From: Streptoverticillium olivoreticuli subsp. olivoreticuli | GTDB lineage: Bacteria > Actinomycetota > Actinomycetes > Streptomycetales > Streptomycetaceae | Assembly: GCF_003391135.1 (NCBI RefSeq) | Contig: NZ_CP031455.1 | Coordinates: 4,820,001-4,884,000, forward strand | Direction: 5' to 3' | Length of the DNA stretch: 64,000 bases | In this document: positions 50,714 through 59,384 of the stretch, piece after piece | Layout: each line of letters begins with the position of its first letter | Position numbering within the stretch: the stretch's first letter is position 1 | Translations under genes and position numbers: made by a program | Notes under the pieces: generated by a model | What the model was told of the DNA's origin: nothing | The model's database searches: none | Seen by the model: the letters and a program-made list of their open reading frames with translations, nothing else

Positions 50714-53700
50714 ATGTCTACGCAGCCTGCTTCCGCCACCTTCGCCGACCTCGGCGCCCGCCTGTCCGAGCTGATGCTGCGCGACGCGCAGCGGCTGGGC
50801 CGTCGGCTCGAGGGGGCTCGCCGCATCCGCAAGCCCGAGGCCCGTACGGCCGTGCTGGCCGAGATCGCGGCCGAGGCGGACACCGCCGAGCAGCGCGTCG
50901 CACAGCGGCGCGCCGCCGTGCCCGCGGTCACCTACCCCGATCAGCTGCCGGTCAGCCAGAAGAAGGACGACATCCTCGCGGCGATCCGCGACCACCAGGT
51001 CGTGATCGTCGCGGGCGAGACCGGCTCCGGCAAGACCACCCAGATCCCCAAGATCTGTCTCGAGCTCGGCCGCGGCGTCCGGGGCCTCATCGGCCACACC
51101 CAGCCGCGCCGCATCGCCGCCCGTACGGTCGCGGAGCGGGTCGCGGAGGAGCTGCGGACGCCGCTGGGCGAGGCGGTCGGCTGGAAGGTCCGCTTCACCG
51201 ACCAGGTCGGCGGCGACACCCTCGTGAAGCTGATGACGGACGGCATCCTGCTCGCCGAGATCCAGACGGACCGCGAGCTGCGCCAGTACGACACGATCAT
51301 CATCGACGAGGCGCACGAGCGCAGCCTCAACATCGACTTCATCCTGGGCTACCTCGCCCAGCTGCTGCCGCGCCGCCCGGACCTCAAGGTCGTCATCACC
51401 TCGGCGACCATCGACCCGGAGCGCTTCTCCCGGCATTTCGGCGACGCCCCGATCATCGAGGTCAGCGGGCGCACGTATCCGGTGGAGGTGCGGTACCGGC
51501 CGCTGCTGGAGGAGGACTCCTCCGACTCCGACCGCGATCAGATCACCGCGATCTGCGACGCGGTGGACGAGCTCCAGCGGGAGGGCGACGGGGACATACT
51601 CGTCTTCCTCTCCGGCGAGCGGGAGATCCGCGACACGGCGGACGCGCTGGAGAAGAAGAAGCTCAGGTTCACGGAGATCCTCCCGCTGTACGCGCGGCTG
51701 TCGCACGCCGAGCAGCACCGGGTCTTCCAGCGCCACACGGGCCGCCGTGTCGTCCTCGCGACGAACGTCGCCGAGACCTCGCTGACCGTGCCGGGCATCC
51801 GCTATGTGATCGACCCCGGCTTCGCCCGCATCTCCCGCTACAGCCATCGCACCAAGGTCCAGCGGCTGCCGATCGAGGCGGTCTCGCAGGCCAGCGCCAA
51901 TCAGCGCAAGGGCCGCTGCGGCCGTACGAGCGACGGCATCTGCATCCGGCTGTATTCGGAGGACGACTTCCTCTCCCGGCCGGAGTTCACGGACGCCGAG
52001 ATCCTCCGTACGAACCTCGCCTCCGTCATCCTCCAGATGACCGCCGCCGGGCTCGGGGACATCGAGCGGTTCCCCTTCATCGACCCGCCGGACCGGCGCA
52101 ACATCAAGGACGGCGTCGACCTCCTGCACGAGCTGGGCGCGCTCGATCCCAAGGAGAAGGACCACAAGAAGCGGCTGACCCCGCTCGGCCGCAAGCTCGC
52201 GCAGCTGCCGGTGGACCCGCGGCTGGCCCGGATGGTGCTGGAGGCCGACCGCAACGGCTGTGTCCGCGAGGTCATGGTGATCGCGGCCGCGCTGTCTATC
52301 CAGGACCCGCGGGAGCGGCCCTCGGAGAAGCAGCAGCAGGCCGATCAGCAGCACGCGCGGTTCAAGGACGAGACGAGCGACTTCCTCGTCTTCCTCAATC
52401 TGTGGCGCTATGTGCGCGAGCAGCAGAAGGCGCTGTCGTCGTCGGCCTTCCGGCGCATGTGCAAATCGGAGTTCCTGAACTATCTCCGGATACGCGAGTG
52501 GCAGGACATCTACTCCCAGCTGCGGACGGTCGCCAAGCAGATGGGCGTCCACCTCGCGGAGGAGGACGCGCCGGAGGACCGCGTACACCAGTCGCTGCTG
52601 GCCGGCCTGCTGTCGCACATCGGTCTGAAGGACACCGAGAAGAACGAGTACCTCGGTGCCCGCAGCGCCAAGTTCGCGATCTTCCCGGGTTCCGCGCTGT
52701 TCAAGAAGCAGCCGCGCTGGATCATGTCCGCGGAGCTGGTGGAGACCTCGCGGCTGTGGGCGCGGGTCAACGCCAAGGTCGAACCCGAGTGGATCGAGCC
52801 GCTCGCCGAGCACCTGGTGAAGCGCAACTACAGCGAGCCGCACTGGGAGCAGAAGCAGGCGGCCGTGATGGCGTACGAGCGGGTCACGCTGTACGGCGTG
52901 CCGATCGTGGCGCAGCGGAAGGTCAATTACGGGCGCATCGACCCGGAGACCAGCCGTGAGCTCTTCATCCGCAACGCCCTGGTGGAGGGCGACTGGCGGA
53001 CGCACCACCAGTTCTTCCACGACAACCGCAAGCTGCTCGGCGAGGTCGAGGAGCTGGAGCACCGCGCCCGCCGCCGCGACATCCTGGTGGACGACGAGAC
53101 GCTCTTCGACTTCTACGACCAGCGGCTGCCCGAACACGTGGTCTCGGGTGCGCACTTCGACTCCTGGTGGAAGCACAAGCGCCGGGACGAACCGGAGTTG
53201 CTCAATTTCGAGCACTCCATGCTCATCAACGAGAACGCCGAGGCGGTCACCAAGGACGACTACCCGGACTCCTGGCGGCAGGGCCGGCTGAAGTTCAAGG
53301 TGACCTATCAGTTCGAGCCGGGGGCGGACGCCGACGGTGTGACCGTCCACGTCCCGCTCCAGGTGCTCAACCAGGTCTCGGCCGAGGGCTTCGACTGGCA
53401 GATCCCGGGGCTGCGCGAGGATCTGGTCACGGAGCTGATCCGGTCGCTGCCCAAGCCGATCCGCCGCAACTACGTCCCGGCGCCGAACTACGCCAAGGCC
53501 TTCCTGGACCGGGCGGTGCCCCTCCAGGAGCCGCTGACGACCACGCTGACGCGTGAGCTCCAGCGGATGGTGGGCGTGCGGATGGAGCCGGAGGACTTCG
53601 ACCTCGCCAAGGTCCCGGACCACCTGAAGATCACTTTCCGGATCGTCGACGAGCGCAAGCGGAAGATCGCGGAGGACAAGGACCTGGAGGCGCTGCGGAT

Positions 53701-54664
53701 CAGGCTGAAGCCGAAGACGCAGGCCGCGATCACCAAGGCCTTCGAGCAGGCCGCGGAGAGCCCGGGCGAGGCCGGTGCGGCGCGCGCCCCGGAGCAGCGC
53801 TCGGGGATCACCCAGTGGACCGTCGGGACGCTCCAGCGCACCTTCGAGACGCGGCGCGCCGGGCAGCCGGTCAAGGCGTACCCCGCGCTGGTGGACGAGG
53901 GCAGCTCGGTCGCGGTGCGGCTCTTCGACACCGAGGCGGAGCAGCAGGAGGCCATGTGGCGGGGCACCCGCCGCCTCATCCTGCTCAACCTCCCCTCCAA
54001 CCCCGCGAAATTCGCCCAGGACAAGCTCAGCAACCAGCAGAAGCTCGCCCTGTCGCGGAATCCGCACGGCTCCATCCAGGCCCTCTTCGAGGACTGCGTG
54101 GCCGGTGCCGCGGACAAGCTGATCGCGCTGCGCGGCGGTCCGGCCTGGGACGAGGAGTCCTTCCGGAAGCTGTTCGACGCGGTGCGGGCCGACATCGTCG
54201 ACGCGACGCTGGACACCATCCGGAAGGTGCAGGAGGTGCTGGCCGCCTGGCAGGCGTGCGAGCGGCGGCTGAAGGCGACGACCTCGCTCGTGCTCGTGCC
54301 GTCCCTCACGGACGTCAAGGAGCAGCTGGCGTCGCTGATCAAGCCGGGGTTCGTGACCGAGCACGGCGTGCGCCGGCTGCCGGACCTGCTGCGCTATCTG
54401 GTGGCCGTCGACCGCAGGCTGACGCAGATGCCGGCCAACGCGGAGCGGGACCGCACGCGCCTGGCGAAGGTCAAGGAGATGCAGGACGAGTACGCGTGGC
54501 TGCTGGAGCAGTTCCCCAAGGGGAGGCCGGTGCCGCGGGAGGCGCGGGACGTGCGCTGGATGATCGAGGAGCTGCGGGTCAGCTACTTCGCCCACGCGCT
54601 CGGCACCGCGTATCCGGTGTCGGACAAGCGCATCGTGAAGGCGATTGATCAACTGGCGCCGTAG
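50714..54664 (+). CDS. hrpA: ATP-dependent RNA helicase HrpA (DEAH box)
   Basis: A 1,316-residue DEAH-box helicase, the normal size for HrpA. Walker A is VAGETGSGKTTQIPKICLEL (about 98-117) and the DEAH box TIIIDEAHERSLNIDFI (about 195-211). SATID, NVAETSLTVPGIRYVID and QRKGRCGRTSDGICIR complete the motor. OB-fold and DUF3418 regions fill the C-terminal half. HrpA resolves stalled or colliding ribosomes by acting on mRNA. The start at ATG 50714 opens the conserved N-terminal helix region. Flanked by tRNA-Asp genes on both sides. From memory the same gene precedes bldC in S. coelicolor (SCO4092). Confidence 0.94.
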   Translation: MSTQPASATFADLGARLSELMLRDAQRLGRRLEGARRIRKPEARTAVLAEIAAEADTAEQRVAQRRAAVPAVTYPDQLPVSQKKDDILAAIRDHQVVIVAGETGSGKTTQIPKICLELGRGVRGLIGHTQPRRIAARTVAERVAEELRTPLGEAVGWKVRFTDQVGGDTLVKLMTDGILLAEIQTDRELRQYDTIIIDEAHERSLNIDFILGYLAQLLPRRPDLKVVITSATIDPERFSRHFGDAPIIEVSGRTYPVEVRYRPLLEEDSSDSDRDQITAICDAVDELQREGDGDILVFLSGEREIRDTADALEKKKLRFTEILPLYARLSHAEQHRVFQRHTGRRVVLATNVAETSLTVPGIRYVIDPGFARISRYSHRTKVQRLPIEAVSQASANQRKGRCGRTSDGICIRLYSEDDFLSRPEFTDAEILRTNLASVILQMTAAGLGDIERFPFIDPPDRRNIKDGVDLLHELGALDPKEKDHKKRLTPLGRKLAQLPVDPRLARMVLEADRNGCVREVMVIAAALSIQDPRERPSEKQQQADQQHARFKDETSDFLVFLNLWRYVREQQKALSSSAFRRMCKSEFLNYLRIREWQDIYSQLRTVAKQMGVHLAEEDAPEDRVHQSLLAGLLSHIGLKDTEKNEYLGARSAKFAIFPGSALFKKQPRWIMSAELVETSRLWARVNAKVEPEWIEPLAEHLVKRNYSEPHWEQKQAAVMAYERVTLYGVPIVAQRKVNYGRIDPETSRELFIRNALVEGDWRTHHQFFHDNRKLLGEVEELEHRARRRDILVDDETLFDFYDQRLPEHVVSGAHFDSWWKHKRRDEPELLNFEHSMLINENAEAVTKDDYPDSWRQGRLKFKVTYQFEPGADADGVTVHVPLQVLNQVSAEGFDWQIPGLREDLVTELIRSLPKPIRRNYVPAPNYAKAFLDRAVPLQEPLTTTLTRELQRMVGVRMEPEDFDLAKVPDHLKITFRIVDERKRKIAEDKDLEALRIRLKPKTQAAITKAFEQAAESPGEAGAARAPEQRSGITQWTVGTLQRTFETRRAGQPVKAYPALVDEGSSVAVRLFDTEAEQQEAMWRGTRRLILLNLPSNPAKFAQDKLSNQQKLALSRNPHGSIQALFEDCVAGAADKLIALRGGPAWDEESFRKLFDAVRADIVDATLDTIRKVQEVLAAWQACERRLKATTSLVLVPSLTDVKEQLASLIKPGFVTEHGVRRLPDLLRYLVAVDRRLTQMPANAERDRTRLAKVKEMQDEYAWLLEQFPKGRPVPREARDVRWMIEELRVSYFAHALGTAYPVSDKRIVKAIDQLAP

Positions 54665-54781
54665 GTGAGGTGCGGGGCCCCCGGGCCCCGCTCCGGACCC
54701 CTCGTGGAGGTCGGGTTCGACCACACCCCCTGACCTGCTGTAGAGTCTGTCTCGCAGCACCGCGAGAGCGGGAAAGCACAA

Positions 54782-54856
54782 GGTCCTGTGGAGCAGTTTG
54801 GAGTGCTCGCCACCCTGTCAAGGTGGAGGCCGCGGGTTCAAATCCCGTCAGGACCG
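54782..54856 (+). tRNA. tRNA-Asp (GTC), copy 2
   Basis: Base-for-base identical over 75 positions to the tRNA-Asp at 50230-50304. It has its own downstream hairpin. Confidence 0.95.
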
Positions 54857-54866
54857 CAGTAGAGTC

Positions 54867-54897
54867 AGAGCCCGCATCCGTATCGGATGCGGGCTCT
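54867..54897 (+). terminator. tRNA-Asp terminator hairpin
   Basis: AGAGCCCGCATCCG pairs with CGGATGCGGGCTCT around TAT, ten bases after the tRNA. Only a weak T run follows. Confidence 0.75.
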
Positions 54898-54954
54898 GCT
54901 GCTGTACGGGCAGCCTCGTGCGCGACGGCAAGTCCCGTCGGCCCCCTGTCGATT

Positions 54955-54987
54955 GAAGGCCCGGACCTCTCCAGGATCCGGGCCTTT
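54955..54987 (+). terminator. second hairpin with T run
   Basis: AAGGCCCGGA pairs with TCCGGGCCTT and is followed by TT. It lies between tRNA-Asp and the DUF6274-like gene and backs up the first terminator. Confidence 0.75.
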
Positions 54988-55050
54988 TCGCATCCGACCT
55001 TGACTGGGACACGTGCCAGGGGTACCCAGGCAGTGGAGGTGCTGCGCTCC

Positions 55051-55269
55051 ATGACGACGACCACCCGGACCGAGCCGAAGCGGACCGAGACCATCCGGCA
55101 TGAGACGAGGGCGCTGCTGCGCGCCCATCTGTCGGCCGCCTCGGGCTATCGCCACCTGACCCGACACTGCGCGGTGTGCCACCGCCTCCTGCGGCTCGCC
55201 CAGGAGGCGGCCGGGGCGGCCAAGGGGGACTCCGGGGCCGGCCGGGACGTAAGTCCCGCCGACGAGTGA
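55051..55269 (+). CDS. small DUF6274-like protein
   Basis: A 72-residue basic protein, MTTTTRTEPKRTE at the start and RHLTRHCAVCHRLLRLAQEA in the middle; the C-x-x-C with nearby His suggests a small metal site. A Streptomyces-specific hypothetical next to bldC, probably DUF6274 (from memory). GGAGG lies 13 bases before the ATG; an in-frame GTG closer to it (55034) is possible. Function unknown. Confidence 0.7.
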   Translation: MTTTTRTEPKRTETIRHETRALLRAHLSAASGYRHLTRHCAVCHRLLRLAQEAAGAAKGDSGAGRDVSPADE

Positions 55270-55729
55270 CCAACGGCGGCTGTCGCGACGGCAGTCGGAT
55301 GCCAGGCTTGGGGCAGCAACGGGGCTTCCGTCCCCTTACCGCAGCAGCACGGTGAGTGACAAGCACGTTGCACTGTGACAGGAGTCACCGAAAGACTTTC
55401 CGTAGTGACGGAACTTACCCCTCACCTACAACGGGTCAATTTAATATGTGCAATTGCACCCCACCCGAAAGGGTCCGGCGGGCAACCGGAGTCCGCTCCG
55501 TGCCGCGCGCGGGGAGCGCGAGGGGCCGCGCGAGGACCGCTTCGGCCCGAGCATAAAAAGATCGCGCTGGACCCGGCGGAGTCCAGCGCGATCGACGACT
55601 CGCCCAAGTCGGTGGGCAAGGAACCTGTTGGGGCAGGCCCCCCTGTCGTGTGAAGCCAGGTGTTGCGTTGTGGGCGTCGGACCGGGTTGGGGGCCCCGGG
55701 GAACGCCCGGCAGTGCGCTATACGGTTGT
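55270..55729. other. intergenic region between DUF6274-like gene and bldC
   Basis: 460 bases. The left half contains an unusually AT-rich patch (about 55370-55470, with ATTTAATATGTGCAATTGC), atypical for the region. The open frames here lack ribosome-binding sites and family resemblance. The only assigned element is the bldC terminator at 55560-55593. Confidence 0.5.
55560..55593 (-). terminator. bldC terminator
   Basis: A perfect 13-bp stem, GATCGCGCTGGAC with GTCCAGCGCGATC. On the minus strand it is followed by TTTTT. It lies 137 bases past the bldC stop, so bldC mRNA has a long 3' tail. Confidence 0.85.
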
Positions 55730-55936
55730 TCAGGCCTCGCTGCGCTGCTGCGGGATGCCCGCCAGCAGTGCGCGGACCTCCGCTTCGCGGTAGCGGCGGT
55801 GTCCTCCGAGCGTGCGGATGGACGTGAGCTTGCCTGCCTTGGCCCAGCGGGTCACGGTCTTCGGGTCCACGCGGAACATCGTGGCAACCTCAGCCGGGGT
55901 CAGCAGCGGCTCGGCATCAGGGGTGCGAGCGGTCAT
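55730..55936 (-). CDS. bldC: developmental regulator BldC
   Basis: A 68-residue MerR-like DNA-binding protein without effector domain. The sequence LLTPAEVATMFRVDPKTVTR followed by WAKAGKLTSIRTLGGHRRYR is the BldC helix-turn-helix and wing. BldC binds DNA head-to-tail on direct repeats and holds back the switch from vegetative growth to sporulation. ATG 55936 has GGAGG six bases upstream. Intergenic DNA upstream (499 bases) carries overlapping inverted repeats. Confidence 0.97.
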   Translation of the reverse strand: MTARTPDAEPLLTPAEVATMFRVDPKTVTRWAKAGKLTSIRTLGGHRRYREAEVRALLAGIPQQRSEA

Positions 55937-56435
55937 GAGCGGCCTCCTCGGGAGAACCGGACTTGGAGTCGGTTCTTTCCTCTAAATTCTGCACCTTGAC
56001 CCACGTTGCCCGAAATGGCGGACGCGGGCCGAGTCGGTTATAGGACGAACGGCTTGTCCTCGGCACTACAACTACACCATCTGTCCAGCCACGTCGGCCA
56101 AACCCATGGAATTGCCCTCTCAGGTGTTCAACCTCGACGGAAGCCGATGGACCATGCCATAGCGGACAGTCACGCCACCGTGACGATCAGTCACAGTGGG
56201 ATCAGGGGTCACCAGACCCGCCAAGGAGTGCAATACCGATCTATCCGCCCTTAGTTGGACGGAAGGAGCCCTTCCCGGACTCCTTGTCCTATTTTGCCAC
56301 GAGGGTGGGCGATGGGCGCAAGACCTGACGTAAGTGCGTTAGGTCACGGTTGCCGCAATGGCCCGGATCGGGACCTAGGTCCCCCGCACCCGTCCCGGGA
56401 GCCTCCGAGTGTCCCTCGAACCCCGCTATGGGACT
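55937..56435 (-). promoter_or_regulatory. bldC upstream regulatory region
   Basis: 499 bases without a credible gene; it should hold the bldC promoter(s). Seen here: overlapping GTCAC/GTGAC inverted repeats at 56169-56194 and an AAGGAG-CTCCTT hairpin flanked by GGAC/GTCC at 56257-56289. Confidence 0.6.
56169..56194. promoter_or_regulatory. overlapping GTCAC/GTGAC inverted repeats upstream of bldC
   Basis: GTCACG-CCAC-CGTGAC (56169-56184) shares its right arm with GTGAC-GATCA-GTCAC (56180-56194). The half-site resembles, but does not exactly match, the BldD operator pattern. About 235 bases upstream of the bldC start. Confidence 0.45.
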
Positions 56436-57284
56436 TCAGTTCGCATACTGACGGTTCCGCACGGCGCTCCAACGCTCCGTCAGCCGTTCGTATGCCTCGC
56501 CCGCCCGGGCCCCGTCCCCCTCACGCAGCGCCGCGAGACCCTCCGCGGTGTCGCCGGCCGAGTGGTCCTCCGCGAGATCGGCCTCGGGCACCATGTGCAC
56601 CAGCCCGCCGTAGTCCAGCTCCACCAGCGAGCGCGGGTGGAACTCCTCCAGCCAGCGCCCCACGTCCACCAGGCCGTCGATCAGCGGCCCCTCGTCGATC
56701 GCGTCCTTGAGCGTCCGCAGGCCCCGCGCCACCCGCCGCCTGGCCTCCACCATGGGCGTGCGGTAGCGGAGGACCAGCCCGTCGCGGCCGGGGTCGCAGC
56801 CCTTGCCGTACTCCCGCTCCTCGTCCGCGAAGAGGACGAACCAGCGCAGCGGCACCTGCCAGGTCGCGGTGCGGATCCACGGCCGGGCGTCGGGGTTGCG
56901 CTCCAGCCAGTGCTCGTAGTCCGCCTCCGCCTGGCGGCGCACCACGGGCGGCAGCGCCGCGTCCAGGACCGGTGCGGGCAGGCTCTCGGCCAGCTCCTCC
57001 AGCGCCAGCCAGCCGCGCAGCCGGGTGCGCCAGGGGCAGACGCACAGGACGCCGTCCTGGAAGGCGACGAACGCGTCACCGCTCTCGTGCACCGGAACCG
57101 GCACCGGGGGCGTGGGCAGCAGGTCCGCGAGCGACCGGCGGAGTTCGTCCTGGACCCCCGGGAGCGCGTCCCGACGGGCATAGCGCGCCCAGTGGCCGCG
57201 CTCCGGTTCCGGGAAGGCGCCCAGAGGCTCGTAGACCCGCAGATACGCCGCGTACGGGACGGTCACCGACGACGCCAACCCCAC
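56436..57284 (-). CDS. conserved actinobacterial hypothetical protein
   Basis: A 282-residue soluble protein conserved in Streptomyces between bldC and vdh (SCO4090, from memory). No known domain is recognised. Visible features are VPYAAYLRVYEPLGAFPEPE near the start, a Trp-rich middle (WQVPLRWFVLFADEEREYG) and an acidic C-terminus (RSLVELDYGGLVHMVPEADL). GTG 57284 follows GGGAG at five bases; other in-frame starts are TTG 57278 and GTG 57266. Function unknown. Confidence 0.78.
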   Translation of the reverse strand: MGLASSVTVPYAAYLRVYEPLGAFPEPERGHWARYARRDALPGVQDELRRSLADLLPTPPVPVPVHESGDAFVAFQDGVLCVCPWRTRLRGWLALEELAESLPAPVLDAALPPVVRRQAEADYEHWLERNPDARPWIRTATWQVPLRWFVLFADEEREYGKGCDPGRDGLVLRYRTPMVEARRRVARGLRTLKDAIDEGPLIDGLVDVGRWLEEFHPRSLVELDYGGLVHMVPEADLAEDHSAGDTAEGLAALREGDGARAGEAYERLTERWSAVRNRQYAN

Positions 57285-57486
57285 ACCCGCTCCCTCAAAC
57301 CGGAGGACCCTCCGGGGAGTTGCCCAGCCCTCCCCCTTGCTGTCCAGATCGTCCCATGGCGTCGCACCCCGGGAGAGTGATCCTCGGCACCGGACCCGTC
57401 CTGCGGGCCCACAGGTCTTACCCTCGTGCCAACCGGCCCTCCACCACCCCCGGAGGGCGAACTCCGCGACATATGGAGTCACCACA

Positions 57487-58602
57487 GTGACTGACGTACG
57501 TCCCACCGATGACGCTGACGGCGTGCTGCACACCTTGTTCGGATCGGACCAGGGTGGCCACGAGCAGGTCGTGCTCTGCCAGGACCGCGAGAGCGGCCTC
57601 AAGGCCGTGATCGCCATCCACTCCACCGCCCTGGGCCCGGCCCTCGGCGGCACCCGCTTCTACCCGTACGCCTCCGAGGAGGAGGCCGTGCGGGACGCGC
57701 TCAACCTCGCCCGCGGCATGTCGTACAAGAACGCCCTCGCCGGGCTCGACCACGGCGGCGGAAAGGCCGTGATCATAGGTGACCCCGAAACGGTGAAGAG
57801 CGAGCAATTGTTGCTCGCCTACGGTCGGTTCGTGGCGTCCCTGGGCGGCCGCTATGTCACCGCGTGCGATGTCGGCACGTACGTGCAGGACATGGACGTC
57901 GTCGCCCGCGAGTGCCGCTGGACCACCGGCCGCTCCCCCGAGAACGGCGGCGCGGGCGACTCCTCCGTCCTCACCGCCTTCGGCGTCTTCCAGGGCATGC
58001 GCGCCGCCGCGCAGACCCAGTGGGGCGAGCCGACGCTGCGCGGCCGCCGGGTCGGCATCGCCGGGGTCGGCAAGGTGGGCCACCACCTGGTGGAGCACCT
58101 GGTCGAGGACGGCGCCGAGGTCGTGATCACCGACGTGCGGGCCGAGGCCGTCGAGCGGATCATCGCCCGGCACCCTCAGGTCACCGCCGTGGCCACCGCG
58201 GACATCCTGGTCCGCAGCCCCCTCGACGTCTACGCCCCCTGCGCCCTCGGTGGCGCGCTGAACGACGAGACCGTGGCGGCCCTGACCGCCACCGTGGTCT
58301 GCGGCGCCGCCAACAACCAGCTCGCCCACCCGGGCGTCGAGAAGGACCTCGCCGACCGCGGCATCCTCTACGCCCCGGACTACGTGGTGAACGCCGGTGG
58401 TGTGATCCAGGTGGCCGACGAGCTGCACGGCTTCGATTTCGACCGGGCGAAGGCCAAGGCGAACGAGATCTTCGCCACCACGCTGGCCATATTCGACCGC
58501 GCCAAGTCGGACGGCATCCCGCCGGCCGCCGCGGCCGACCGGATCGCCGAGCAGCGCATGGCCGATGCCCGCGCCGTCGCCGTCCCCGTCGGCGCCCTGT
58601 AA
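57487..58602 (+). CDS. vdh: valine (branched-chain amino acid) dehydrogenase
   Basis: A 371-residue NAD-dependent dehydrogenase of the Glu/Leu/Phe/Val family that deaminates valine and related amino acids to 2-oxo acids, feeding polyketide precursor pools. Active-site segment GLDHGGGKAVIIGDPE with the catalytic Lys, plus TALGPALGGTRFYPYASE, dinucleotide fold RVGIAGVGKVGHHLVEHLVE, and APCALGGALNDETV. The GTG 57487 start (VTDVRPTDD) has GGAG upstream. It diverges from the hypothetical gene across 202 bases. Confidence 0.95.
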   Translation: MTDVRPTDDADGVLHTLFGSDQGGHEQVVLCQDRESGLKAVIAIHSTALGPALGGTRFYPYASEEEAVRDALNLARGMSYKNALAGLDHGGGKAVIIGDPETVKSEQLLLAYGRFVASLGGRYVTACDVGTYVQDMDVVARECRWTTGRSPENGGAGDSSVLTAFGVFQGMRAAAQTQWGEPTLRGRRVGIAGVGKVGHHLVEHLVEDGAEVVITDVRAEAVERIIARHPQVTAVATADILVRSPLDVYAPCALGGALNDETVAALTATVVCGAANNQLAHPGVEKDLADRGILYAPDYVVNAGGVIQVADELHGFDFDRAKAKANEIFATTLAIFDRAKSDGIPPAAAADRIAEQRMADARAVAVPVGAL

Positions 58603-58977
58603 TACCGGCCGGTAGCCACGGGGCGGCACGGCCCGTGGCCCGGCCGTACGCTCGGTGCCCGCACAGCGGTCGGAGGGCCGTCGCAGGGAATACGACAGCC
58701 GGCCGGGCGGAGGTGGTGAGGGAGAGATCCCTCACCACCCATCGGCGGGTCGGCGCACAAGACACGTTAAAATCGCAGCTGACCAGCGGGGACGGGGCTC
58801 CCCTCGGGTTGTGCGACGTGGCACGTCATGCGGGCGACGTACCGTATGGCCGCGGAAGCAGGTACCGTTGAAGCCCTACAGGCCGGACACCTCGACGAGG
58901 GTCCGCTCTGACTCATGAACGTGAACGCGTGTCAAGACTCTGGGGCCGTCGAGCCCCGTCACTGAGGGGGTCGAGCC
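58603..58977. other. intergenic region upstream of DUF3073 gene
   Basis: 375 bases with no supported gene. Two GTACCGT boxes (around 58838 and 58862) resemble -10 elements. The DUF3073 promoter is probably among them. There are no convincing paired -35 boxes. Confidence 0.4.
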
Positions 58978-59238
58978 ATGGGGCGCGGCCGGGCCAAGGC
59001 CAAGCAGACAAAGGTCGCCCGCCAGCTGAAGTACAACAGCGGCGGGACCGATCTCTCACGTCTGGCCAATGAGCTGGGCGCATCGCCGACGACGAAGCAG
59101 CCGCCGAACAGCGAGCCGCTCGACAAGGACGATGAGCTGGACGACGATCCGTACGCTCAGTATGCGGAGCGTTACAACCACGAGGACGAGGACGAGCAAT
59201 CGCCCGACCACTCCTCGACATACCGTCGCCGCGCTTGA
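58978..59238 (+). CDS. DUF3073 family protein
   Basis: An 86-residue protein of the actinobacterial DUF3073 family. Conserved basic start GRGRAKAKQTKVARQLKYNS, then an acidic disordered tail (DKDDELDDDPYAQYAERY). Conserved next to purM/purF in Streptomyces. Function unknown. GAGGGGG precedes the ATG. Confidence 0.93.
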   Translation: MGRGRAKAKQTKVARQLKYNSGGTDLSRLANELGASPTTKQPPNSEPLDKDDELDDDPYAQYAERYNHEDEDEQSPDHSSTYRRRA

Positions 59239-59255
59239 CGCCGTAACTCTCACCG

Positions 59256-59287
59256 ACCCGGTCCGGGGCCTGCCCCCGGACCGGGTT
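59256..59287. terminator. terminator between DUF3073 and purM genes
   Basis: ACCCGGTCCGGGG pairs with CCCCGGACCGGGT around a short C-rich loop, 18 bases beyond the DUF3073 stop and facing the purM 3' end. Confidence 0.8.
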
Positions 59288-59384
59288 CTGTGCTGCCCGG
59301 TGCCGGTTCACAAGGCCCCACCCGGCCAGGGGACCACCGGCCCCGGAGCGCCCTGAGGCCCCGGGACCAGCGGATCCGCGCTCG

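Noticed and set aside
50546..54781. Minus-strand open frame of 1,411 codons opposite hrpA
   Set aside because: Antisense shadow of hrpA; composition (Arg/Leu/Val/Asp repeats) follows from the codons of the real gene.
55375..55653. 92-codon plus-strand frame between DUF6274-like gene and bldC
   Set aside because: It runs through the bldC terminator hairpin, has no ribosome-binding site and no protein-like pattern.
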